In this document: in pieces, positions 36,011 to 46,110 of the stretch | Layout: every line of letters begins with the position of its first letter | Numbering within the stretch: the first letter of the stretch is position 1 | Notes under the pieces: model-generated | What the model was told of the DNA's origin: nothing | Seen by the model: the letters and a program-made list of their open reading frames with translations, nothing else | The model's database searches: none | Assembly: GCF_040869045.1 (NCBI RefSeq) | Contig: NC_090323.1 | Coordinates: 38,682,066 to 38,746,065 of the forward strand | Source: Eurosta solidaginis | Lineage: Eukaryota > Arthropoda > Insecta > Diptera > Tephritidae | Length of the DNA: 64,000 bases | Direction of reading: 5' to 3' | Position numbers and translations under genes: made by a program

Positions 36011-37516
36011 ATCAGACAAATATCTTGATCTAAACGCTGCCAGCCTTTCCAAATGAACCACTTTCATTTTGGTTCGTGGTTTGCCAATGGTTTGTATGCG
36101 GTACACTGCATCGTTGATCCATTTTACAACTTTGTATGGGACTTGTCAATTACACTGCAATTTCGGGGCAAAAACCTTTTTTTCGTTGTGGGTTGTATAA
36201 CAGCACCAAATCTCCTTCCCAAAAACCTTCCGAATTAATTGCTTTATCGTATCTGGCTTTCATCTTTTCACTCATAATCTTTGCTCGTTTCCTTACAAGA
36301 TCTCTCTCAGTTCTTCTTCCAAGACACCAGTGGATATCTTGGCATTTCTCTCCGCATCGGCATCTATCCCAAACTTAAAATCAGCTGGCAGTCGAAGGTC
36401 ATTGCCAAAAATTACCTTTGCGGGAGTTTGGCCCGTTGTCTCTTGCACTGCCGATCGGTAAGCCAACAAGAATAATGATACGTGTGTATCCAACTCCTTA
36501 TGGTACTTGTCTACTACTTTCCTTAAATACTCCTTCAAGGTTCTATTGAAACCCATCGGACTGAGAATGCAATGCAGTTGTCCGTGTTTTTCGAATGCCC
36601 AACTTCTTACACATTTCTTGGAACACAGCTGATTCAAAATTCCTGCCTTGGTCAGAATGTAACTCCATTCGTACACCATACCTTGCAACCCAGTCGTTTG
36701 TAGCCACTTCTGCTACTGTTTCCGCTTCTTGGTTTGGGATTGGGTATTCCTCTGGCCATTTACTGAATAATCGATAAACACCAGTACGTATTTGTTTCCG
36801 TGGTTACTAGTAGAAAATGGACCTGCGACATCCATGGCGATCCTTTCAAATGGCGCACCTGAAATATACTGCTTCATCTGGCCACGACTTCGTGTTTTGG
36901 GCCCTTTGGATCTGCTGCAAACCTCGCAGTGACCGACTGACGGCAAACAACCCAATAGAATCTCTGTTTAATCTTCTCGAGCGTCTTCGTGATTCCAAGA
37001 TGACCTCCGCTTGGACCATTATGCAGCTCACCGAGCACGTCAGGAATACTGTTTCTGGGAACAATTATCAGTTTCTTCTTGCAATTACCATCCTCACTCT
37101 CCCATACTCGATGCAAGCAACCGGATATCAATTCTAAACTGTTCCACTGTGGCCAATATGACTTCGCAATGGGACTCTCTGCTGACATCTCCTCTCTGCT
37201 TGGTCTTTCGTTTCGTTCGAGCCCTTGCATAACATGTGACAGATCTGTATCTTCTAGCTGACACTTTCTTAGTTGTTCCTTGTCCCATTCATCCGTACAC
37301 GTTATAGTCATTAGCCGGACATCTATAATGTCTTCTTTAGCCTCGGCCTTTGAACAGTGCTTGTATTCCAAACTACATGGCCTTCGTGACATTGCATCAG
37401 CATTTCGATGGGTACTACCTTTTCGATGCTCAATGGAAAAGTCATAGCTTTGTAGTCGCTCGATTCACCGTGGCAGTTGTCCCTCTGGATTACGGAACTG
37501 CAAGAGCCATTTTAAC
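36011..37516 (-). pseudogene. Integrase of element B, broken
   Basis: Minus strand. The end of RNase H (MSRRPCSLEYKHC, about 37392) leads to the zinc-binding HHCC domain (LHNGPSGGHLGITKTLEKI; then GHCEVCSRSKGPKTRS in a new frame at about 36930). The catalytic core follows with FERIAMDVAGPF (first Asp) and an HSDQGRNFES stretch (second Asp) near 36640. The C-terminal segment reads HVSLFLLAYRSAVQETTG and ends in a basic KMKVVHLERL tail near 36060. Frames change at least four times. The short segment expected to hold the catalytic Glu, just before FNRTLKEYL, is missing. It would insert the element's cDNA into chromosomal DNA if intact. Confidence 0.88.
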
Positions 37517-37528
37517 GCTGCGTGATCT

Positions 37529-38339
37529 CACGACAATATAAAATTGATACACCTTAAAGTCGTTTAAACAATATATTTATTGTTTTTGTCTTTATTAAAT
37601 TAAAAATACAAGAGCAAAACAATTGTTTCGACACATACGTAGTGTCTTCAGCAGTTGCTACGATCAACTAACCAAAACAAAATAAAAATAAACAAAGTAA
37701 GCTTAACTAAATCAAACAAACAAATTTAGAAAAAGCTAATACAATGTAACAAGTTAAAGAGAGTTACAAGAACAAAAAACAAAGTAATTATATATGTCTG
37801 TATGTATAACAATAAACGGAACCATCAAACATTACTGAAGAGCTGCGAATAGACTCGAATACAGTGGGCCTGTATCACGATTTACCGAGTCACTTTTGTT
37901 TACATATATATGTAAAGATTCTAGAATATTTAATCTGCTATTATTTGTTTCTGCTTTTATTAATTGACAATCGTCTTCGCTTATTCGGTGCCTATTCGAT
38001 AAAGCATGTTCAGCGATTCCACTTCTCGGGTCAATATTCTTTATATATTTTAAATGCTCATTTAACCGAATTCGTACAGTGCGGGACGACTGACCAATGT
38101 ACTTAGCGCCGCATATATTCCCATCGTCGTTTTTCTGCGAGCACGTTATTGAATACACGCCCGGCTTGTCCAAATTTTCACATATGTCCTTCGTTGTTTT
38201 CAATAGGGATTTTAACTTTGTTGTTGTTTTTGGGGCCAACATTACATTTATTTGCCTATAAAGTTTTTGTAAGTCATTAAAGCTGTTTGGATCATAAGTC
38301 ATGCTACACCAAGTCTTACCGCTCTAAACTAACTATTTA
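37529..38339 (-). mobile_element. 5'-truncated Penelope-like element inside element B
   Basis: Interrupts the RNase H region and is flanked by the 12-bp duplication GCTGCGTGATCT (37517-37528 and 38340-38351). Only the end of the Penelope protein and about 300 bp of 3' sequence remain. The insertion is younger than element B. Its minus-strand orientation equals that of the host element. Confidence 0.9.
37832..38302 (-). CDS. GIY-YIG endonuclease domain of a Penelope-like element
   Basis: 156 codons, MTYDPNSFNDLQKLYRQI to a stop at 37832. Residues of about 49-90 hold the GIY-YIG signature as GVYSI and AKYIGQSSRTVRIRLNEHLK; Cys at CSQKNDDGNICGAKYIG fits the CCHH-type insertion of Penelope-like elements. 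H98-H104 (EHALSNRH) and a Glu in LNILESLHIY would complete the active site. The domain makes the nick used for target-primed reverse transcription (family knowledge). The reverse transcriptase that normally precedes it (several hundred residues) is lost by 5' truncation. The remaining frame is intact; the apparent ATG is internal to the original protein. Confidence 0.88.
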   Translation of the reverse strand: MTYDPNSFNDLQKLYRQINVMLAPKTTTKLKSLLKTTKDICENLDKPGVYSITCSQKNDDGNICGAKYIGQSSRTVRIRLNEHLKYIKNIDPRSGIAEHALSNRHRISEDDCQLIKAETNNSRLNILESLHIYVNKSDSVNRDTGPLYSSLFAALQ

Positions 38340-38351
38340 GCTGCGTGATCT

Positions 38352-39648
38352 GCCCTGACGCGGAATCGGTGCCCGGAGAGGTACTTGTGAAAATGTTTAA
38401 TGCACTCTACCAACGCCAACAGCTCTCTCCGTGTGACACAATAGTTCCTTTCTGGTTTTCCAATTGATCGGCTGTAATAGGCAACTACCTTTTCCTGTCC
38501 ATCGATCAGTTGTAATAAAACACCTCCTATAGCATATTCGCTCGGATCTGTATCTAGAATAAATGTTGCTCCTGGAATCGGATATGCCAACATTGGGGCA
38601 GTGCACAAACGCCCTTTCAATGTTTGGAAAGCCACTTCTTGCTCCTTCTTCCATTCAAAAGCTTTATTTTTTCTTGTTAACTCGTGGAGGCTATGGGCTA
38701 CGCTGGCTGAATTTGGTACAAATCGGCGGTAATATGTGCACAGCCCAAGGAAACTTCTTAACTCATGAAGATTCTGTGGTCTTGGCCAATCCTTTACTGC
38801 TTCTATCTTTTCATTCGCGGTGCAGATGCCCTCCGTTGTTACTTTATGACTCAAGTAACTAACTTGCTTCGTGAACAGAGAGCAATTTTTGGGACTAAGT
38901 TTCAGACCAGCACCAGGTATTATTTGGAAAACCTCCTCCAAGCTCTTCAGATGTTCTTCGAAGTTCTTTCCCAATACGACGATGTCGTCCAGGTACACCA
39001 AGCATGTTTTCCAATGTAGTCCTTTTAGTACCTGGTCCATGAGTCTCTCAAAAGGAGCATTTGCATTATGAAGTCCAAAAGGCATCACTGTAAATTGCCA
39101 AAGACCATCACCGACACTGAAGGCTGTTTTCTTTTTATCTTCCTCCTTCACCTCAACTTGCCAGTAGCCGCTTTTCAAGTCCAGTGTGGAAAACTATTTT
39201 GTACCAGATAGCGAGTCCAGAGTATAGCCAATTCTTGGCAAAAGCTATCATTTTTCGTGACGTCGTTCAACTTGCGGTAGTCCACGCAAAACCTCATTTT
39301 CCCATCCTTCTTCTTCACAAGTACCACCGGGGAGCTCCATGGACTAGCTGATGGTTCAATGACGCTGCTGTCGCTCAGTGGAACACTACGAGGAGCTTGA
39401 CGTATCGGCCTCGCGTCTCCAGTGTCAATTTGATGTTTCACAACATTGGTGCGGCCTGGTTTGGAACCATCTTGGTCTAATATGTTTGCGTACTTTAGGA
39501 GCAGTTGTTTTACCTTACTCTGATAATCTTGATCTAGCCCCTCCGTCCATGCCGTGAGGTCATTTGAAAGATCAGTCTTGCTAGTTGAAACGGGTTCCTG
39601 GAGCTGTTCGCAGTTAATAACTACTTCAGTCTCTTGGCATCTTCCCAA
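38352..39648 (-). pseudogene. Reverse transcriptase / RNase H of element B
   Basis: Minus strand. The first frame (39648-39175) carries the entry to the polymerase: [38 protein letters not shown] and [11 protein letters not shown] small lesion near 39180 changes frame. The second (39178-38333) continues with MKSGYWQVEV, FTVMPFGLHNANAPFERLM and the catalytic YLDDIVVLG, then FLGLCTYYRRFV. It enters RNase H at ATFILDTDPSEYAIGGVLLQ and YCVTRRELLALVE. RNase H is then cut by the Penelope insertion and goes on at 37516. It would copy the element RNA into cDNA. The YLDD replaces the more frequent YxDD variants and is functional in the family. Confidence 0.92.
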
Positions 39649-39657
39649 TATAGCTCC

Positions 39658-40227
39658 TTATGTCAGTTTGAGTGGTGACTTGAACTCATTGAGTACTCTT
39701 ACCAGAATACGTCCATATTGTTTTGTCATAGCCAGGGTTTTTCCTACAAGTATGTTCGGTGTTGATTTGTTTGCTGCCTCGACAACCCACAATTTGTTTG
39801 TCACACAATCTCCATCAACCTTTGCGCAGATGACTGCTACAGATTTTGGTAGTATTTGCTGACTCTCTTCCACCAGCACTCGTTTACTGCTGTAGCCTCT
39901 CTCGTAGCCGAAATTAAGTGGTACATCCATGTTCTTATAGCACATCGTCTTGCTTTGCATGTCGATCTTGTTGCCCTGGTCGATTAAGAAGTCCACTCCA
40001 ATTATGATTTCATCAACAATCTCTGCCACTATAAAATTGTGTAGTACCGTGACGTTCCCAATTGCTACTTCACATTCTACTTCTCCAATTACCTGGGTGT
40101 CCTCTCCCGTGGCTGTACGTAATCTTGCTCCAAGCAATGGTCTTATCTTTTTGTTGACTAAATCCGCTCGAATGATGGAATTAGATGCACCCATATCTAC
40201 AGTCAGTAAACGTTCCTTTCCATCCAC
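39658..40227 (-). pseudogene. Aspartic protease and linker of element B
   Basis: 189 codons. LLTVDMGASNSIIRADLV carries the active-site motif as Asp-Met-Gly-Ala where Asp-Thr/Ser-Gly-Ala is usual. That substitution, if real, would disable or weaken processing of the polyprotein. The second half, IVDEIIIGVDFLIDQGNKI, matches the conserved flap/ILGxDFL part. The linker with DVPLNFGYERGYSSKRVLVE matches element A. Neighbouring frames overlap in a way typical of one decayed polyprotein. Confidence 0.85.
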
Positions 40228-41460
40228 GTGTCCTCCGACAGTAGAGATTTTGGGGCATTCAATTGAGGGAGCCAGCCGTCGCCCCTTGCGGCTGACTCGC
40301 TTTCGTTTAATGATTGAGTGGGCTTGGCGATTTGCTCATCTCTTTCAGCTCTGCGTTTACGGCCACCCATATTGTTGGAACTATTGGGATCGGTGCTGCA
40401 ATGTTGTGCAATGTAATCGGGGTTGCCGCACTTGAAACATTTCATAACTCCGGCATTTTTCTGTTGTGGTCCCTTCAGTGCTTCCAAAATTGTGTCAACC
40501 CAAATTGGTGTTTCCACTTCCACACGATGAGCTTTGTATGCTGGTTTACTCAATAGTGAGGCAGTTTCCTGAGTCAATGCATGTGATACTGTTTCTGCAA
40601 ATGTTGGCTTTGGGTGTGCGTATGTGGCTCGCTTCGTTTCGACGTCCCGTATGCCATTGTTAAAGCTCTGAATTTTTACCCTTTCGGTGTATTCCACGGG
40701 TGCGTTGGCATTCGCCAAATGTGCAAGCCTTTCGACATCTAACGCAAACTCCTGCAAAGTCTTATTAGCTTTTTGGTAACGGTTTTGCATCTCTATTTGG
40801 TATATTTGCTGCCTGTGTTCGCTTCCGTATCGCCTTTCTAGAGTGCTCATAAATGTTTCATTCTCCCTCTGGAATAATCTGTAAGATCTCAGCTGCAGGT
40901 CCTTTCAATGCGACGAACAGCGCAGCAACCTTATCTTCAGTATTCCAGTTGTTAACTGCTGACGTCTTCTCAAACTGAATCTCAAATACCTGGAAAGGAA
41001 CATAACCGTCAAAGGATGGTGTTTTTACCTTTGGATTACTCGCTGAAACTTCTGGGCGATTTCGTTGCAACTGCTCCATACGACCTTGTAAATCATCGAC
41101 TTATGCCTGAAATTGAGCGAGTTTTGCATCTTGCGCTTCCAGCTTTGATGTTACCCTTGCTTGCTGTGCTTCTAACTGCGAAGACATTTGTGCCACCTGC
41201 AATGATAAGCGCTCCTCTTGTTCTTCCATCTTGGATGTTATCGTGTCCCCTGCGATTCCAGTTGAGATGTCATATATGTTTTCTGTTCTTCCAGTTGAGT
41301 TTCCATCTTGGACATAATCTGTGTCGACATTTCTGAAATACGCCTTTCCTGTGCTTCAATCTTCGATGTTATACAGTTCTACTGTGATTCCAGTTGAGAT
41401 GACATTTGGGACGATATTTCCGAAATACGTGCCTCCTGTGCCTTCATCTTAGATGTTCGG
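40203..41460 (-). pseudogene. Gag of element B, N-terminally deleted
   Basis: Minus strand. The remaining coiled-coil part (about 41460-41090) is degenerate. The core starts MEQLQRNRPEVSASNPKV (41079), and a frame break near 40858 follows LKGPAAEILQIIPEGE. The second frame (40850-40203) runs through MSTLERRYGSEHRQQIYQIE, the core end, and one zinc knuckle CFKCGNPDYIAQHC (CX2CX4-HX4C spacing is altered: Ile-Ala-Gln-His). A basic NMGGRKRRAERDE stretch follows. The SAP motif seen in element A is gone because the frame joins LTR sequence at about 41493. Confidence 0.85.
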
Positions 41461-41492
41461 AGTCGTGCCCGAAGTTCGAGTGTATGTGAGTG

Positions 41493-41682
41493 ATGCTTGC
41501 ACAAAGAATTGCCTACTTTTGGGAGTATCTCAGATATATGCATGTCTGCATGGAGAGCAACGCACCAAGCTCTCCGCTGCTTGTATGGACATATGTGTAG
41601 ACATAATGATTAATTTGGTTATGTGCATACAAGTCACTGCTCAGTATCGGCTTAGAGATGAGTGTTGCTAATATTCGTCACA
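41493..41682 (-). repeat. Partial 5' LTR of element B
   Basis: Only the outer third is left: TGTATGTGAGTGATGCTTGC to GCTAATATTCGTCACA, followed by ATAT. At 41493 it is fused to gag text (GTGCCCGAAGTTCGAG), whereas in element A about 440 bp of gag start, primer site and LTR lie between the same two points. Confidence 0.85.
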
Positions 41683-41686
41683 ATAT

Positions 41687-41960
41687 ATATAAATAAACAA
41701 TTACTCGAAAATTTTCTTATGAAAAAGTATAGCAAAATGTTTTGGCAAAGCCACGTTCATTTAATTTTTCTGCAATATGCGTCAATATGAACCTGCTTGT
41801 TTAACTAATTAAAACTTTCCATTAAAGTTATTAATTAAATAGGCTAATTAGGCTCCAATAACAAAAAATTTATATGGAAATATTATTATAAACGCTTAAT
41901 AATCATTGTACACATATCAATTTGTTAACAGAATCGAACTGTGCAAATATACATATTGGT
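41687..41960 (-). repeat. Single satellite monomer right of element B
   Basis: Reverse complement of one satellite unit, TTTTCTTATGAAAAAGTATA to GTGCAAATATACATAT, the same limits as the monomer at 35271-35544. Beyond it the sequence is unrelated. Confidence 0.9.
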
Positions 41961-42149
41961 GCAAGTTTATAGAAATACCTTATGAAACAAAGCAAGTTAT
42001 TGTAAATTATTAGAAACTTTGAGATCTTTTGTAAAACATTCATTCAGTAAAAAATATTTGATAAAACCAGAGCAATTTAAAATCTTATACAGTCGCGCAG
42101 TTGACAATGCTGCGCAAATTTGGAGAGGAGACTAGTGAAAAAAAAATGA

Positions 42150-43460
42150 ATTGATGATTCGTTTGGCTAGTCTGCCAAATTTTGGTGAATTTCTGCCTGT
42201 AGAAAACATTGAAATCATTAGAGCAAATAATCAAGCATACGATGCCGAAAGTCTTAATACAGGCGATCCAAGTGCTAACAATCACATCGTAGTGAGTGAG
42301 GATGATGAGCGTTACGTGTGTGCTGATGCATGCGATGCGGGACGTGAAATATTGAGAAAGGCTAATTGCGAACACAGTCAAAATGATTGTGGAATAGAAG
42401 CCAGTTTAGGAGCAAGTTTTGCCAGTACGAGCAATTTTATGGTAGCAAAAGAAATAATCCCAGATTTTTCCGGAAACAGTGATTATTTCTAGCAATGGGA
42501 AGCTCAGTTAATAAGTCTTCAGAAAGCGTACAATTTGAACGAAAATAATATTAAAGCGCTCATTTCCATTAAGTTAAAAGGTCGAGCTTTAAAATGGTTT
42601 TATTCGCGATCTGATATAATGCCAATGAGTGTTGCAAACTTACTAATGGAAATGCAATTATTATTTGAAGATCGCTCAAGCCGGTTAGTTTTCATAAAAT
42701 AGTTTGAAACTGGGAAATGGAAGATAAATGAATCGTTTCAGGAATATTTCAACGAAAAGTTGATTTTATCTAAAAAATTTTCAATTAATGATGCTGATTT
42801 AATAGAACACATTGTAGAAGGAATTCCTGATTATTTTTTACGATCGCAAGCAAAAATGCAACGTTTTAAAAATAATCAAAGTTTACTTGAAGCTTATCAA
42901 GGAGTTAGGCTACCTAAAAAAAAAGAGTAGGCGATAATTTAAATAATAATAATATAAGTCAACAATCAAAGCTGAGTAGATGTTTCAACTGTAATTCCCT
43001 GGGACATTTGGCAGCTGAATGCCGCAAGCCAAAACGCTAAAAAGGAGCGTGTCATGTGTGTGCACAAATGGGCTATTATGCAGTTGAATGTCCTAAAAAG
43101 AAGATCCATCATGTTGACGATCAAGATAAAAAAGATCCCGATGATCATGTAAGGTATATAAATTATAGTTTTATTAGGGATGGATATAATTTTTGTTTAA
43201 CATTATGTACCTCAATTGACACTGGTAGTCCCAACAGCTTTATTCGACAACAGTTCGTGCCTTATGTTCTTCTTTTAAAAAATTTTGATTCTGAAGCGCA
43301 ATTTTTTGGAATAAATAAAAGCCAACCTGAAATAGTTGGAAATCTAAAATGTATCATTTCGTATAATGAAAAAGATGTAGATTTTTTTTATGTCGTTCCG
43401 GATGACACAATGACATATCCCGTAATTTTAGTAAAAAAAAGATTACTTGAAAATTACTAA
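42150..43460 (+). pseudogene. Gag and protease of a second Ty3/Gypsy element
   Basis: Plus strand, different family from A and B. The frame 42151-42492 ends in EIIPDFSGNSDYF and, after a stop, continues QWEAQLISLQKAYNLNENNI and LKGRALKWFYSRSD (gag core). After another stop and a shift near 42925 come two zinc knuckles, CFNCNSLGHLAAEC (about 42980) and CHVCAQMGYYAVEC (43053), with a stop between. The frame 43056-43460 carries a protease-like CTSIDTGSPNSFIRQQFVP (Asp-Thr-Gly). Several stops make it inactive. No LTR was identified for it. Confidence 0.8.
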
Positions 43461-43539
43461 ATGCAAATTAAAAATTTATCCAAATATATGTACAAAAGAA
43501 GAATTTAATTATGAAAATGGTGTTTTAATTTAATGAAAA

Positions 43540-44260
43540 TGTGTATGTATTGATAATGATGAGATAAGTTATGATACAATTTTGTTGAATAATGAAAAGC
43601 CTTTCCATATCCCTCCACGAAGACTAGCTTATAATGAAAAGGAAAAGCTTCAAGAAATATTAGATGATTTATTGCGGAAAAATGTGAATGGGCCTAGTAG
43701 ATCGGAATACTGTTCACCAATTGCATTAGTGCGAAAAAAAAACTGGTGATATACGGCTTGTGTAGATTATAGAACTTTAGACAAAAATACATGTAAAGAT
43801 AATTATCCGATACCATTAATTAACGATCGTTTAGATAGATTAGTTAATGAAACAATATTTTCCCTATCGGATTTAAAGAGTGCATTTTACCATGTGCGAA
43901 TGAAAGAAGATTCTGTAAAATACACTTCGTTTGTATCTCGTTTGGCCTAATACGAACTTTGTAGGATGCCATTTGGGCTTAAGAATACCCCTTCCACTTT
44001 TCAGCGTTTTGTAAATTATGTATTTGATGATCTCATACGCGCGGGAAAAGTTGCCATTTATTTGGATGATGGTTAAAACGAGTACTGAAAATGATCATTT
44101 AGAGAATATGAAGGAAGTATTCGACAGATTGGTGAGAAACAAATTGGAACTAAGAGTTGATAAGTGTAGGTTTTGAAATCGGAATTGATATATTTAGGTT
44201 ATTGGGGTTAGAATATATTCGCGGAAGGTATGACTGTCGTAAGAAGTGACTAAAATACCA
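43540..44260 (+). pseudogene. Reverse transcriptase fragment of the second Ty3/Gypsy element
   Basis: Continuation on the plus strand: NEKPFHIPPRRLAYNEKEKL, then YCSPIALVRKKN, ACVDYRTLDKNTCKDNYPIP and LSDLKSAFYHVRMKEDS. CRMPFGLKNTPSTFQRFVNY and the catalytic IYLDD motif at about 44060 follow. At least three stops or shifts are present. The remnant ends near 44260; RNase H and integrase are missing, and a non-LTR 3' end follows at once. Confidence 0.85.
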
Positions 44261-44269
44261 AATAGATTC

Positions 44270-44600
44270 ACGCGGTTGTGTAGCGCAACTCTTTCAGGTT
44301 GCCAGCGCAATATATAGCTTCTCCAAACCCAATTGTCAACCTCACCTATCCGTGGCGAATCCTGTTACATTAACAACCGAGGCTCTGTCGACCCCGAAGT
44401 CCTCACGAATCCAAGGGTTGGGAGGGCGGCATGGTCTAGAAGGTCGCATGTGGTCATAACAAATCGTTCCCGAGATGGTCGGGCTTGGTACCGGCATGTA
44501 CCGGATCTGCATCCGTCGAAGGACCATCAACATCGATAACACTCCCCAAGACCTTCGGGGAGTATCCTTATCGCTACAACAACAACAACAACATTCGCAA
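44270..44600 (+). mobile_element. Non-LTR retrotransposon 3' end, CAACAA-tailed family, copy 1
   Basis: Contains CGCATGTGGTCATAACAAAT, GATGGTCGGGCTTGGTACCG and GTACCGGATCTGCATCC. It then has ACATCGATAACACTCCCC, CTTCGGGGAGTATCCTTATC and a CAACAACAACAACAAC tail. Related copies occur on the minus strand at 47640-47900 and 61190-61350. The repeat is common in tephritid genomes (recognition). It has no coding content. Confidence 0.7.
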
Positions 44601-44619
44601 TCTTATAAAGGTTTACGAA

Positions 44620-45560
44620 AATTACATGGGACCGCCACTGCGTTGAACGCCATCAACATACAAAAAACGCTTCCTACGGCAGCCAGTTCTATATAAGGGA
44701 GCTACCAAGGGTTGTCGTTTCAGTGCAACCTGATTAAATTTGTTGCATCCCTCCCACAACTGTCCATGCTCTCTGGCACTGAGAAGATGTTGAACCTAAC
44801 CCCGATCCCGAGAAATGGTTTTCCTACTTGTGTCGGAAACGAATCGTTTAAGCACGGCCGCACTCATGTCATCAGTGTGTCTCGTGCAAAGGATGATTGC
44901 ATCAGCATTCTTCAAAACTGCATTGCTTTCTTGCTGTAGCGTGTAGTTTGCGCGTCCTGCCTTGGGCGATGCCATTTTCCTAGATGTTCTGGGCTCAGCG
45001 AAGGAAATATTACAGTTAAGCCCGGCACTTAAGAACTCAGCCGTGTGAAAAAGGAGCATGCAAAGGCCTTCAGGTACATCCACAAAAAGGCTTCGGAGTA
45101 CTATGCCAGAGACTGCCCGGTGAACCCCATTCTAAATGTCAAATATCCGGAACTCGTAGTTGAGAAGAGCAGACTTCCCAGAGAGACGAACGTCGCTCTG
45201 GCATAACTTCAATCTGGATACTGCAAAAGTTAAACTCATTTAGGCCCACTTGCGGAAAATGCCTTTTTAAAAAATTTGTCAAAAATGTTTGAGTTTAACC
45301 CCTCATATCAGGTTAACTCTGAGTTTAAAGTGTAACTTGCCGTTCTGCAAGGGGGCCTTAGAATCAACTTTGCCAACTGCAACAACAACAACAACATAAG
45401 TTGCATTGTAAAACATCGCCTTTGTCTCTTTGGTTCAACCCTGTTGAAATTGAAAATTTCTTTGGACTTCCGTTAGAGGAAATTGATGGCAATTTGAGAG
45501 TGATCGCACCTATTGGATGGGGCGAAGCACTGCTACAATAACAACAACAGCAAATAATTC
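44620..45560 (+). pseudogene. Jockey/I-like non-LTR element with large internal deletion
   Basis: The first part (44710-44940) resembles the 5' coding region of a family with a zinc-finger first protein: it has LPRVVVSVQPD and a Cys-rich tail, but is degenerate. The second part (about 45090-45540) matches the very end of the reverse-transcriptase protein: NPILNVKYPELVVEKSRLPR, ETNVALA*LQSGYCKS, then PLSLWFNPVEIENFFGLPLE and GWGEALLQ followed by CAACAACAACA. The endonuclease and polymerase between them are missing. Recognition rests on remembered family text, so the clade name is uncertain. Confidence 0.6.
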
Positions 45561-45639
45561 TATGATACGTATCGCTAATATGGCCATCCGATTTAAAATA
45601 CACTAACTAGAAAAGCGGCAGGCCTCGCAGAACTCATTT

Positions 45640-46110
45640 CGAACTGCCAGTACTGACAAAGGAATGCCAAATGTTAAAGAGAAAATTGAAATGCTGAATA
45701 GAAAATTCCTGCTGAGTTATGAAAAAACCCGCACTCCTCAGCAGAAAACTGCTTGAGGTATCTTAACCTCCCAGGTAAATAAGGAACATCACAGTAAGTC
45801 GACGAGATTCGGTGAAAATACTACTCAGCCGTTTCATTCGGAGGAACTTTTATATGATTTAGTTAACTCGTTTGCGGAGTCACGGCCGATAAACCCCGTT
45901 ATCACAGTCGAATTCCGAATCATTGCCGAAGAGGAAATCATACTATCTGCAGACACTCGGGCTTAACTTCAATCTGGTTACTGTTTTATTAATCCAGACT
46001 CACCCTCAAAAACACGATATATAACTTAGATATGAAGTGTTGCCTTATCGCACAAACTTTGTTTTCAATTGGATAGGGCCAAGCACTGTTACAACAACAA
46101 CAACACAGAC
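45640..46110 (+). pseudogene. Second non-LTR reverse-transcriptase C-terminal fragment
   Basis: Parallel to the preceding fragment: RKFLLSYEKTRTPQQ, NPVITVEFRIIAEEEIILSA and TRA*LQSGYC, with the final GRAKHC-like phrase before CTGTTACAACAACAACAACA. Stops interrupt it. Two tails of the same family within 600 bp suggest successive insertions or a local duplication. Confidence 0.55.

Larger units (their letters stand above)
35545..41682 (-). mobile_element. Ty3/Gypsy element B with ATAT target duplication
   Basis: A 6.1 kb element read on the minus strand. Order: 5' LTR remnant (41682-41493), gag without its N-terminus, protease, reverse transcriptase/RNase H, a Penelope-like insertion inside RNase H, integrase, 3' LTR (about 36010-35545). 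ATAT lies outside both ends (35541-35544, 41683-41686). No env-like frame is present. A deletion joins the gag interior directly to the middle of the 5' LTR, removing the primer-binding region and gag start. Many frame breaks are present. Confidence 0.9.

Noticed and set aside
35545..41682. Envelope gene in element B (errantivirus-like)
   Set aside because: The integrase tail runs directly to the 3' LTR with no room for an envelope frame.
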